A program made the translations under genes and the position numbers. Under the pieces are notes generated by a model. The model did no database searches. It saw nothing but the letters and a program-made list of their open reading frames with translations, and was not told where the DNA came from. Below are positions 8,088 to 16,441 of a stretch of 64,000 nt of DNA, one piece after another. This DNA is from UBA4416 sp964541155 (GTDB lineage: Bacteria > Bacteroidota > Bacteroidia > B-17B0 > Aurantibacillaceae): contig CAZIPC010000007.1 of assembly GCA_964541155.1 (NCBI GenBank), positions 43,093 to 107,092 on the forward strand. Reading direction: 5' to 3'. Positions within the stretch are counted from its first letter, which is position 1, and every line of letters begins with the position of its first letter.

Positions 8088-9194
8088 ATGGCAAAGAAAA
8101 CAGCTAAAAAAGAGAAAAGTATTTTTACAGAACCTTCATTACTATTTTTAAAAAACTATCTTAATAATCCTTCTCCAACAGGTTTTGAAAGTGAAGGGCA
8201 AAAAATGTGGTTAAATTATATTAAGCCATATATTGACGAACATTATGTGGATACTTATGGTACTGTAGTTGGTATTGTTAATCCTGAGGCCTCTTATAAA
8301 GTTGTGATTGAAGCGCATGCAGATGAAATTTCTTGGTTTGTACATTATATTACAAAAGATGGATTTATTTATTTGCGTCGTAATGGTGGGAGTGATCATC
8401 AAATAGCACCATCAAAACGTGTTAATATTCATACGCCAAAAGGAATTGTAAAAGCTATTTTTGGTTGGCCAGCAATTCATGTGCGCGATGCGTCAAGAGA
8501 AGAAGCGCCTAGTTTGAAAAATATTTTTTTAGATTTAGGATGTAAAAGTGATAAAGAAGTTGAAGAATTGGGTGTTCATGTTGGTTGCGTTGTTACTTAT
8601 GAAGATGAGTTTATGCAGTTGAATAACCGCTACTTTGTAGGAAGAGCATTAGACAATAGAGTAGGAGGGTTTATGATTGCAGAAGTAGCACGTTTATTAA
8701 AGGAAAGTAAAACAAAATTACCATTTGGCTTATATATCGTAAATTCAGTGCAAGAAGAGGTAGGATTAAATGGAGCTACTATGATTGCTCATAAAATTAA
8801 GCCAAATGTTGCGATTATTACCGATGTTTGCCATGATACACAAACACCGATGATGAATAAAATTACAAGCGGAGATTTAGCATGTGGAAAAGGACCTGTT
8901 TTATCTTATGGTCCAGCTGTTCAAAATAATTTGTTAAAATTGATTATTGATGCGGCTGTAAAGCATAAAATTAATTTTCAACGTCAAGCGGCAAGTCGAA
9001 GTACTGGTACAGATACTGATGCTATTGCTTACAGTAATGATGGTGTGGCATCTGCTTTAATATCATTACCTTTACGATATATGCATACTACTGTAGAAAG
9101 TGTTCATAAAGGAGATGTTGAAGAGGTTATTAAACTAATTATAGCATCTTTAAAAATGATAAAAAATAATCATGATTTCAGATATATAAAATAA
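8088..9194 (+). CDS. M42 family metallopeptidase (glutamyl/deblocking aminopeptidase type)
   Basis: A dinuclear-metal aminopeptidase, usually a large cytosolic oligomer that trims peptides. Predicted metal ligands and catalytic residues lie in EAHADEISW, RALDNRVGG, QEEVGLNGA, ITDVCHD and MHTTVESVHKGD, in the order expected for M42. Length 368 is normal. The first dozen residues are Lys-rich (MAKKTAKKEKS) and probably disordered. It stands 131 bases from divergent rnhA and 65 bases before the GH3 gene. Confidence 0.93.
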   Translation: MAKKTAKKEKSIFTEPSLLFLKNYLNNPSPTGFESEGQKMWLNYIKPYIDEHYVDTYGTVVGIVNPEASYKVVIEAHADEISWFVHYITKDGFIYLRRNGGSDHQIAPSKRVNIHTPKGIVKAIFGWPAIHVRDASREEAPSLKNIFLDLGCKSDKEVEELGVHVGCVVTYEDEFMQLNNRYFVGRALDNRVGGFMIAEVARLLKESKTKLPFGLYIVNSVQEEVGLNGATMIAHKIKPNVAIITDVCHDTQTPMMNKITSGDLACGKGPVLSYGPAVQNNLLKLIIDAAVKHKINFQRQAASRSTGTDTDAIAYSNDGVASALISLPLRYMHTTVESVHKGDVEEVIKLIIASLKMIKNNHDFRYIK

Positions 9195-9259
9195 TGAATG
9201 ATTAGATAATTAGATGATATATTTTATTTAATTACAATTCTAATTAATAAATTAATTAA

Positions 9260-10795
9260 ATGGCTATACTAGATTCTATATTAAAAGGTGCGGTTAAATT
9301 GGGAAATAAAATTCCAAAGAAAACAAATTATTATGTTCAGCAAACAAAGGTTTTAAAAAAACTTATGACTAAAGCAGAGCATACTGCATTTGGTGAGCAT
9401 TTTCATTTTACTAAATTGTTACAACAAAAAAATCCTATTGATGGGTTTCAATCAACAGTAAAAATGTATGATTATAGCTCTATTTATAAAGAATGGTGGT
9501 ACAGAGCTCATAAAGGAGAGCCTTATGTATGCTGGCCTAATCATATTAAATATTTTGCATTAAGCTCTGGCACGTCAGAAGCTGCCAGTAAATTTATACC
9601 AGTTACAAAAGAAATGTTAAAGGCTTTTAAGAGAGGAAGTGTAAGACAATTGGTAGCTCAGGCAAACTATGATTTTCCAAAAGAACATTTTTCACGTGGT
9701 ATGTTGATGATTGGTGGTAGTACGTTGTTGGATTTTAATGGCAGTCATTATAGTGGAGATTTAAGTGGTATTACAGCTGCTAATATTCCAATTTGGTTTC
9801 AACATTTCTATAAACCTGGAAAAAAAATATCTCAATACAAAGATTGGGAAACAAAATTAACAGAAATAGTAAAAAGTGCTAAGGATTGGGATATTGGTGT
9901 TATTGTGGGTGTTCCGGCATGGGTTCAAATATTGATGGAGAGAGTTATTGAATACTATAAAGTAGATAATATTCATGATGTTTGGCCAAATTTAAAAGTA
10001 TATGTACATGCAGGTGTTTCTATTGAACCCTATAGAAATAGTATAGCAAAGCTTACAGCATTTCCATTAATTTTTTCTGACACATATTTGGCATCAGAAG
10101 GATTAATAGCCTATCAGCAAAGACCAAATCCGCAACAAGGAATGAGAATGTTGCTGGATAATGGTATATTCTTTGAATTTGTTCCGTTTAATGAAGATAA
10201 TTTTGATTCGGATGGAAATTTAAAAGCAGGAGCAACAGCTTTAACAATCAAAGATGTTGAATTAGGAAAAGATTATGCGTTATTACTTTCAACCTGTTCT
10301 GGAGCTTGGAGATATTTAATAGGAGATACTATACGTTTTGTGAATTTAGAATATGCTGAAATCGTTATAACTGGTCGAACTAAACATTATTTAAGTTTAT
10401 GCGGAGAACATCTTTCAGTTGAAAATATGAGTCGTGCAATTAAATTAACAGCTGATGATTTAAATATTGAGATTAATGAATTCGCAGTAGCAGGTATTCC
10501 GCATGGTTCTTTGTTTGCTCATCAATGGTTTGTTGGCTCTAATAAACTAGTGTCAGAAAATGATATTAAAGAAAGATTAGACTATCATTTAAAAGAACTA
10601 AATGATGACTATCGTACTGAAAGAATAGCTGCCCTAAAAGATGTTTATGTAAATGTACTACCAGATAGTATATTTATAGATTTTATGGCGTCTAAAGGTA
10701 AATTAGGATCGGCACATAAATTTCCCAGAGTGTTAAAAGGCAAGCTACTTGAGGAGTGGCAAAGTTTTATTTCTAATTATAAAAATACATTTTGA
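9260..10795 (+). CDS. GH3-family acyl-adenylating (amide synthetase-like) enzyme
   Basis: It resembles the plant GH3 fold of the ANL adenylating superfamily. All three nucleotide motifs are present: SSGTS at residues 102-106, YLASEG at about 276-281 and YLIGD at about 352-356. Plant GH3 enzymes adenylate a carboxylate and join it to an amino acid. Substrates of bacterial homologues, common in Bacteroidota, are not established. The stop overlaps the TTG start of the LysE gene by 4 bases, so translation is probably coupled, and the run continues through DUF493 and an aldose epimerase. The enzyme class is well supported; the substrate is unknown. Confidence 0.88.
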   Translation: MAILDSILKGAVKLGNKIPKKTNYYVQQTKVLKKLMTKAEHTAFGEHFHFTKLLQQKNPIDGFQSTVKMYDYSSIYKEWWYRAHKGEPYVCWPNHIKYFALSSGTSEAASKFIPVTKEMLKAFKRGSVRQLVAQANYDFPKEHFSRGMLMIGGSTLLDFNGSHYSGDLSGITAANIPIWFQHFYKPGKKISQYKDWETKLTEIVKSAKDWDIGVIVGVPAWVQILMERVIEYYKVDNIHDVWPNLKVYVHAGVSIEPYRNSIAKLTAFPLIFSDTYLASEGLIAYQQRPNPQQGMRMLLDNGIFFEFVPFNEDNFDSDGNLKAGATALTIKDVELGKDYALLLSTCSGAWRYLIGDTIRFVNLEYAEIVITGRTKHYLSLCGEHLSVENMSRAIKLTADDLNIEINEFAVAGIPHGSLFAHQWFVGSNKLVSENDIKERLDYHLKELNDDYRTERIAALKDVYVNVLPDSIFIDFMASKGKLGSAHKFPRVLKGKLLEEWQSFISNYKNTF

Positions 10796-11433
10796 TAGTA
10801 AGTTTAGTATATCAGTCAATTGTTATTATATTGCTTCTTACATTTTCGTTTGGGCCAGCTTTTTTTGCATTAATAAACACCGGAATTAAATATGGATATA
10901 GAACGGGAGCTTTTTTAGCTACAGGAGTTGTTTTAAGTGATTTGTTTTTGTGTGTATTAGTATGCTTATTAGTTCATTTAGGAATGGCTAATTTATTGCA
11001 TTCCGAAAAAACTCAAACTTTTTTCGCTATAATTGGAGGCATAATTTTAATTGTTTTTGGAGCTTTCTTTTTTAAGAAAAAAGCTGTAAAAACAGACGAT
11101 GTGATTGATATAGAAAATCAATTACCTAGTCCTAAACTAATGTTACTAAAGGGTTTTTTATTAAATCTTTTTAACCCAACAGTATGGCTACTTTGGTTAG
11201 CAAATGTTACAGCAATAAGTAAAGAATTCGACTATTCTATAATTAAAATGCTCGTGTTTTTTAGTTTAGTGTTGGCAGCAGTATTATTTATCGAACTTTT
11301 TAAAGTTAAATTAGCAGGTAAAATAAAACATTATTTAACTGATAAAATTATGACCATAGTGAATTATATTACTGGAACTGCATTAATTATTTTTGGATTA
11401 ATTTTAATTTACAATCACTATTTTAATAAATAA
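10792..11433 (+). CDS. LysE/RhtB family amino acid exporter-like membrane protein
   Basis: A hydrophobic 213-residue protein with about six membrane helices and the LysE-type N-terminus FSFGPAFFALINTGIKYGYR. The conserved NLFNPTVWLLWLA segment lies at about 124-136. LysE/RhtB proteins export amino acids or related small molecules across the inner membrane. It starts at TTG (10792), overlapping the GH3 stop as TTGA; no ATG or GTG near the expected N-terminus gives a full first helix. The coupling to a GH3 enzyme that may make amino-acid conjugates is suggestive, but the substrate is unknown. Confidence 0.85.
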   Translation: MIVSLVYQSIVIILLLTFSFGPAFFALINTGIKYGYRTGAFLATGVVLSDLFLCVLVCLLVHLGMANLLHSEKTQTFFAIIGGIILIVFGAFFFKKKAVKTDDVIDIENQLPSPKLMLLKGFLLNLFNPTVWLLWLANVTAISKEFDYSIIKMLVFFSLVLAAVLFIELFKVKLAGKIKHYLTDKIMTIVNYITGTALIIFGLILIYNHYFNK

Positions 11434-11708
11434 TGGCTACAAATACATTTGATGAATTAAGAAAAAAATTAGAAGAGAGTATTACATCTTTTCCTTACGT
11501 ATACATGTTTAAGTTTATTATAAAAGCTGATAATAAAACTATGGCATTGGTAGAAGTTATTTTTGATAACGATGCCGATATTATTCAAAAACAATCAGCA
11601 AAGGGTAACTTTATTAGTATTACAGTTAAACAAGTAGTAATGAGTGTTGATGAAATTATTACTATTTACGAAAAAGCAGCCGAAATAGAAGGTGTAATGT
11701 CTTTATAA
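11433..11708 (+). CDS. DUF493 (YbeD-like) protein
   Basis: A 91-residue protein with the DUF493 ferredoxin-like pattern: LRKKLEESITSFPYVYMFKFII, then a KGNFISITVKQVVMSVDEIITIYEKA core. Homologues such as E. coli YbeD are small cytosolic proteins with an ACT-like fold and a poorly defined regulatory role. Its ATG overlaps the upstream LysE stop by one base (TAATG), and its own stop overlaps the next start the same way. Confidence 0.9.
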   Translation: MATNTFDELRKKLEESITSFPYVYMFKFIIKADNKTMALVEVIFDNDADIIQKQSAKGNFISITVKQVVMSVDEIITIYEKAAEIEGVMSL

Positions 11709-12583
11709 TGCCTATTTTTCAACTTAAAAATAATGTTTTAAATATTAAGGTTAATTCTGTTGGGGCAGAGCTATGTTCCGTTGTCTCTAATGACACCAAT
11801 ATCGAATATATTTGGCAAGCAAATAAAAATGTTTGGGCAAGGCATGCTCCAGTTTTGTTTCCTATAGTTGGTAAATTAAAAAACGGAAAGTATTCTATTA
11901 ATTCTAAAACATATGAATTGCCTCAACATGGTTTTGCAAGAGATTCAGAATTTATTTGTATTGAACAAAATGAATGTAATCTCGTGTTTGAATTAGTAGC
12001 TTCAGAATATACATTAACACTTTTTCCATTTCATTTTAGTTTACAAATTAAATACAAACTAATTCATAATAACATAGAAGTTAGCTATTCTGTATTTAAT
12101 CCAGATAGTAATGATTTGTATTTTTCAATAGGTGCGCACCCTGCTTTTAATTGCCCTTTGCAAGCAAATGAATCATTTAATGATTATCAACTTCATTTCG
12201 AAAAAAATAAATTATTTAAAATTAATGAGTTAAATCAAGGGTTAATTACAAGCCAACAAAATAATTTACAATTAAATAATAATAAACTCCAAGTCTCCAA
12301 ACAGTTATTTGATAATGATGCATTGGTTTTTATTAACTCTCAAATTAATGAAGTGACTTTAATGTCTGAGTTATCAAATCATGGCGTAAAATTAATTTCA
12401 AAAAACTGGCCTTATTTTGGAATATGGTCTAAAAAAAATCAAGAACAATTCGTGTGTTTAGAGCCTTGGTACGGTATTGCAGATTTTGATAGCTCTCAGG
12501 GCGATTTTAAAAATAAATTGGGAATTATAAAAATAGAATCAGAACATTATTTTAATTGTTTATTTAACATGTTATTTTTTTAA
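11708..12583 (+). CDS. Aldose 1-epimerase family protein (galactose mutarotase-like)
   Basis: A beta-sandwich mutarotase fold, recognised by the LacX-like pattern GAELCSV, WARHAPVLFPIVGKLKNGKY, LPQHGFARDSEF, SIGAHPAFNCP and CLEPWYGIAD. It probably interconverts sugar anomers or binds a related hexose-6-phosphate-like ligand in the cytosol. The start overlaps the DUF493 stop (TAATG), and the GT87 gene begins 1 base after its stop, so it is embedded in a translationally coupled run. Confidence 0.88.
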   Translation: MPIFQLKNNVLNIKVNSVGAELCSVVSNDTNIEYIWQANKNVWARHAPVLFPIVGKLKNGKYSINSKTYELPQHGFARDSEFICIEQNECNLVFELVASEYTLTLFPFHFSLQIKYKLIHNNIEVSYSVFNPDSNDLYFSIGAHPAFNCPLQANESFNDYQLHFEKNKLFKINELNQGLITSQQNNLQLNNNKLQVSKQLFDNDALVFINSQINEVTLMSELSNHGVKLISKNWPYFGIWSKKNQEQFVCLEPWYGIADFDSSQGDFKNKLGIIKIESEHYFNCLFNMLFF

Positions 12584-12584
12584 A

Positions 12585-13814
12585 ATGAAAAATCATCCTC
12601 TATTCAAAATAACATTTTTTTTATTATTATTCATATATCTGTTTATTGAAAGTAGTGGTAATGGTGATTTTTATATTTATTATTCAGCATCAAAACAATT
12701 ATTTATCAGTGATTCTATTTATAAAATCTTATTTGGACAAGGATTTCATTATTTATACTCATTATTTTTTGCAATTATATTATACCCATTTACATTTTTA
12801 CCATTTATGTTATGTAAATTTTTATGGTTATGTTTAAATGTATACTTGCTCTATAAATCATTTAAAATTATTTTTTCATATTTAGATTTATCAAATTTTT
12901 CAATCAAAAAATTAAATATATTTTACAGCGTTATATTAATTTTTTTACTTCGAGTAATTCACGAAAATATACATGCGTCTCAAATTACTATTGTTATTCT
13001 ATATTTATGTCTTTCGTCAATAGATTTTATTTTTCACAAAAATAAAATTTTACTCGGAGCGCTTCTTTTATCAATAGGAATAAATATAAAACTATTACCA
13101 ATAGTTTTAATTCCATATTTATTATACAGAGCTAAGTTAAAAGCAGTATTATATGTATTGGTATTTTGTTTATTGTTATGGGGTATCCCAATTTTATTTT
13201 TAGGATATGCTAAAAATCTAAATTTATTAATGGATTGGTGGCTTTTAATAAACCCTTCTAGTCAAAAAAATATATTAGATGTTGAAGAACGAAGTTTTCA
13301 TGGCTTATCAACTTTATTGTCTGTATTGTGTGTCGAAAATGTTCCAGATGTATATGCGCTTCCAATCAAAAGAAATATCATTAATGTTAGTTTGCAAAAT
13401 TTAAGTATAATTTTAAATAGTGTCAGATTACTCTTATTAGCTTTAACATTGTATTTTTTAAATTCTTTACCGTTTAAATCCGTTCAATCAAAATCACATC
13501 AATTATATGAATTATCCTACATTTTTGGCTTAGTTCCTCTTATTTTTCCACACCAACAACACTATGCGTTTTTGTTTTTTATGCCTGCTATTGTTGTTTT
13601 AATATATTTTATGTTTAGCAAGCATCATATTCTTAAAAAGAATCAAAAAAATAGTTTAATAGTATTTTTAATTGTTGTCTTTTTATCTTTTAATTTAAAA
13701 GTGTTGTTGGGAGAATTTAATCCTATCTACGATCATTTTAAGATATTAACCTATGGAGCAATAGGATTACTTGGATTATTGTTTTATAAACCTATTAAAG
13801 ACAGTTATAATTAA
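12585..13814 (+). CDS. GT87-like integral membrane glycosyltransferase
   Basis: A 409-residue polytopic membrane protein with roughly ten hydrophobic helices. An early loop carries SGNGDFYIYYSASKQLF, the acidic N-terminal loop expected of GT-C polyprenyl-sugar transferases of family GT87 (DUF2029). SIGINIKLLPIVLIPYLLYR is the typical GT87 helix motif. It would transfer a mannose-like sugar from a polyprenyl-phosphate donor on the outer face of the inner membrane. It lies 35 bases before the heptose module, so it may act in the same glycan pathway. Confidence 0.8.
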   Translation: MKNHPLFKITFFLLLFIYLFIESSGNGDFYIYYSASKQLFISDSIYKILFGQGFHYLYSLFFAIILYPFTFLPFMLCKFLWLCLNVYLLYKSFKIIFSYLDLSNFSIKKLNIFYSVILIFLLRVIHENIHASQITIVILYLCLSSIDFIFHKNKILLGALLLSIGINIKLLPIVLIPYLLYRAKLKAVLYVLVFCLLLWGIPILFLGYAKNLNLLMDWWLLINPSSQKNILDVEERSFHGLSTLLSVLCVENVPDVYALPIKRNIINVSLQNLSIILNSVRLLLLALTLYFLNSLPFKSVQSKSHQLYELSYIFGLVPLIFPHQQHYAFLFFMPAIVVLIYFMFSKHHILKKNQKNSLIVFLIVVFLSFNLKVLLGEFNPIYDHFKILTYGAIGLLGLLFYKPIKDSYN

Positions 13815-13849
13815 AAAATATTTAAATTTATACTTTAAAAATTAAACCC

Positions 13850-14431
13850 ATGATACAACATATAAAATCTCGTCTTCAAACTTCAATTGATTTAAAAACC
13901 GCTTTATTATCTAATGAAGTTATTTTAAATACAGTTCAATCAGTTGTAAACGAAATCGTAACATCATATAAAAAAGATGGAAAAGTATTATGGGCAGGAA
14001 ATGGTGGCTCGGCAGCTGATGCTCAGCATTTGGCAGCTGAATTGAGTGGTCGTTTTTATTATGATAGACCACCATTATTTAGTGATGCATTACATGTTAA
14101 TACAAGTTATACAACAGCAGTTGCTAACGATTATAGTTATGATGTTATATATAGTAGATTAACAAAAGCAATGGGTCGTAAAGGAGATGTATTAATAGGG
14201 ATGTCTACTAGTGGTAACTCAACCAACGTTATAAAAGCTTTAGAGATTGCAAATGAAATAGGCATGATTACTGTTGCTTTTACTGGAGAAACGGGTGGTA
14301 AAATGAAAGATTGTGCTAAATATTTAATTAATATACCTTCTAAAGATACACCTCGTATTCAAGAGTGTCATATGATTTTAGGACATACAATTTGCGAATT
14401 GGTTGAAATTGAATTATTCCCAAAATCATAA
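13850..14431 (+). CDS. gmhA: Phosphoheptose isomerase (sedoheptulose-7-phosphate isomerase)
   Basis: A SIS-domain protein of 193 residues that converts sedoheptulose 7-phosphate to D-glycero-D-manno-heptose 7-phosphate. Motifs are WAGNGGSAADAQHLAAELSGRF (about 47-68), a TSYTTAVANDYSYDVIYSR loop, and MSTSGNSTNVIKAL, the second phosphate-binding loop. IPSKDTPRIQECHMILGHTICELVE supplies the C-terminal zinc/active-site residues. It heads a coupled trio with an HddC-like transferase and a GmhB-like phosphatase. Confidence 0.94.
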   Translation: MIQHIKSRLQTSIDLKTALLSNEVILNTVQSVVNEIVTSYKKDGKVLWAGNGGSAADAQHLAAELSGRFYYDRPPLFSDALHVNTSYTTAVANDYSYDVIYSRLTKAMGRKGDVLIGMSTSGNSTNVIKALEIANEIGMITVAFTGETGGKMKDCAKYLINIPSKDTPRIQECHMILGHTICELVEIELFPKS

Positions 14432-14438
14432 TAATACA

Positions 14439-15152
14439 TTGATTACAGAAGCTATTATATTAGCAGGTGGATTTGGAACACGTTTACAAACTATTGTAAA
14501 TGATGTGCCTAAACCAATGGCTCCAATAAACAATGAACCTTTTTTAAATTATATTTTTGATTATTTAAAATACTATCATATTCAACATGTAGTTTTGTCA
14601 ACTGGCCATTTATCTCATAAAATCACAGAATATTATCAAGAAAAATTTAAAGATATAACTATATCTTATGCCAAAGAAGAAACACCCTTAGGCACAGGTG
14701 GAGGCATACGTTTGGCTTTACAACAGTGTAAAACAAATGATGTGTTAGTTTTAAATGGAGATTCTTTTTTTGACATTGATATCAATCGCTATTATCAAAA
14801 TCATTTGTTAGCTCAATCAAATTTTTCGTTGGCATTAAGAAAAGTTGAAAATGCTGGAAGATATGGAACAATTAATTTATTGAACAATAATCAAATTAAA
14901 GCCTTTAAAGAAAAAGATAATCAAAGTATACCAGGATTAATTAATGGTGGTGTTTATATTTTAAATAGAAAATTATTTTTAATTGAGACTGTTGAAAATT
15001 TGAATTTTTCGATAGAAAAAGATTTTTATGAACAACGAATCTATGAACTTCAAATGTATGGATTTGAATATGACGGATACTTTATAGATATTGGTATTCC
15101 GGAAGATTATAATAAAGCGCAATATGATTTTAAAAGATTTAAATATAGATAA
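14439..15152 (+). CDS. hddC: Heptose-1-phosphate nucleotidyltransferase (HddC-like)
   Basis: NTP-transferase fold with AIILAGGFGTRL at the N-terminus and a VPKPMAPI motif typical of HddC, which makes GDP-D-glycero-alpha-D-manno-heptose. NGDSFFDIDI supplies the metal-binding Asp. A TTG at 14439 gives MITEAIILAGG, the usual family N-terminus, 7 bases after gmhA. A TTG at 14403 is also in frame but would overlap gmhA by 29 bases and add 12 atypical residues. The neighbours support a heptose role; ADP versus GDP specificity cannot be read from the sequence. Confidence 0.82.
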   Translation: MITEAIILAGGFGTRLQTIVNDVPKPMAPINNEPFLNYIFDYLKYYHIQHVVLSTGHLSHKITEYYQEKFKDITISYAKEETPLGTGGGIRLALQQCKTNDVLVLNGDSFFDIDINRYYQNHLLAQSNFSLALRKVENAGRYGTINLLNNNQIKAFKEKDNQSIPGLINGGVYILNRKLFLIETVENLNFSIEKDFYEQRIYELQMYGFEYDGYFIDIGIPEDYNKAQYDFKRFKYR

Positions 15153-15672
15153 TACATGGACTCTTTTTTTAGATAGAGACGGAGTTATTAATACTAAATT
15201 AGAAAATGACTATGTAAAACACACTACAGAGTTTGAGTTTATTGATGGCGCACTAAATGCCTTAAGAATTTTAAACCCTATCTTTAAAACAATTGTTGTA
15301 GTAACAAATCAACAATGCATAGGAAAGCGTATTATCTTTCCAGAAGATTTAGAGCTTATACATCAAAATATGATGTATGAAATCAATTTCATGAAAGGTA
15401 GAATAGATAAAATTTATCACTCTCCGTATTTAGCATCCGAAAATCATCCTACACGTAAACCGTCTATCGGTATGGCTTTACAAGCAAAAGAAGATTTTCC
15501 TCATATTGACTTTAGCAAATCAATTATAGTTGGAGATAGCATGAGTGACATGGAATTTGGTAGAAAGGCAGGTATGAAGACTGTTTACATTTGTAATCAG
15601 CCAAAAACAGATGAACGAATTGATTTTAATTTTAAATCATTAATTTATTTTGCACACTCTTTAACTCAATAA
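15124..15672 (+). CDS. gmhB: HAD-IIIA phosphatase, heptose 1,7-bisphosphate 7-phosphatase-like (GmhB)
   Basis: Removes the 7-phosphate of heptose 1,7-bisphosphate. HAD motif I is FLDRDGVIN (nucleophile Asp17, acid Asp19), VVTNQQ is motif II, RKP lies in the middle and VGDSMSDMEFGRKAG is motif IV. I take the ATG at 15124 rather than an upstream TTG at 15091: it gives the normal spacing to the DRDG motif and overlaps the previous gene by 29 bases. The Cys/His zinc loop of E. coli GmhB is missing: the equivalent stretch YHSPYLASENHPTRKP has no cysteine. The kinase step (HddA/HldE) is not in the window. Confidence 0.85.
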   Translation: MILKDLNIDNTWTLFLDRDGVINTKLENDYVKHTTEFEFIDGALNALRILNPIFKTIVVVTNQQCIGKRIIFPEDLELIHQNMMYEINFMKGRIDKIYHSPYLASENHPTRKPSIGMALQAKEDFPHIDFSKSIIVGDSMSDMEFGRKAGMKTVYICNQPKTDERIDFNFKSLIYFAHSLTQ

Positions 15673-15679
15673 ATTTATC

Positions 15680-16429
15680 TTGAAAGTATCTATCATTACA
15701 ATTACTTATAATAGCGAATCAACCTTAATTGATGCGATAGATTCTGTTTTAAGTCAAACGTATTCTAATATCGAGTATATTATAGTAGATGGTAATTCAA
15801 CAGATAGTACACTTTCTATAATTCATTCATATAAAAACAAAATTTATAAAGTAGTATCTGAAAAAGATAATGGCTTGTATGATGCTTTAAATAAAGGGAT
15901 AGCAATAGCAACTGGTGATGTTATCGGAATTTTACATAGTGATGATTTTTATGTAAATCATAAAGTTATTGAGAATATAGTGAGTTTATTTAATCTGAAG
16001 AATGTAGATGCCGTATATGCAGATTTATGTTATGTAGATAAAAAAAATAAAACTAAAGTAATCAGAAAATGGAAGTCGGGACAATATAAGCCCGGTATGT
16101 TTAAATATGGATGGATGCCGCCTCACCCAACTTTTTTTGTAAAGAAAGATATTTACCAAAAATATGGGACCTTTAATTTAGATTTAAAATCTTCGGCCGA
16201 TTACGAATTAATGTTGCGTTTTATACATAAGCATCATATTAAGTTAGCTTATTTGCCTGAAATTATAGTTAATATGCGTTTAGGGGGCAAAAGTAATGTT
16301 TCGTTAATAAACAGAATTAGAGCTAATAACGAAGACAGAAAGGCTTGGAAAATAAACAATCAAAAACCATATTTTTTCACAGTTTATCTTAAACCATTAC
16401 GCAAACTTATACAGTTTTTTTCAAAATAG
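15680..16429 (+). CDS. Family 2 glycosyltransferase
   Basis: A 249-residue GT-A enzyme with VSIITITYNSESTL at the N-terminus, YIIVDGNSTDST, ALNKGIAIATGDVIGILHSDD (the DxD-like metal site) and a C-terminal SADYELMLRF acceptor region. It resembles WcaA/colanic-acid-type transferases that extend lipid-linked glycans at the inner membrane. It starts at TTG (15680), 7 bases after gmhB, so it probably uses the heptose nucleotide or extends the same glycan. The donor and acceptor are unknown. Confidence 0.88.
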   Translation: MKVSIITITYNSESTLIDAIDSVLSQTYSNIEYIIVDGNSTDSTLSIIHSYKNKIYKVVSEKDNGLYDALNKGIAIATGDVIGILHSDDFYVNHKVIENIVSLFNLKNVDAVYADLCYVDKKNKTKVIRKWKSGQYKPGMFKYGWMPPHPTFFVKKDIYQKYGTFNLDLKSSADYELMLRFIHKHHIKLAYLPEIIVNMRLGGKSNVSLINRIRANNEDRKAWKINNQKPYFFTVYLKPLRKLIQFFSK

Positions 16430-16441
16430 ATTTCTCTCTTT

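Noticed and set aside
9691..9715. TTTTCACGTGGTATG as a possible parS-like site because it contains CACGTG
   Set aside because: It lies inside the GH3 coding sequence, only the central six bases are palindromic, and the flanks do not match the known parS palindrome.
10792..10795. Possible frameshift joining the GH3 and LysE genes
   Set aside because: The 4-base TTGA overlap is a normal translational coupling signal; both proteins are complete with unrelated folds.
14403..14438. Upstream TTG start of the HddC-like gene overlapping gmhA
   Set aside because: It adds 12 residues (MKLNYSQNHNNT) not typical of the family, while the TTG at 14439 gives the usual N-terminus.
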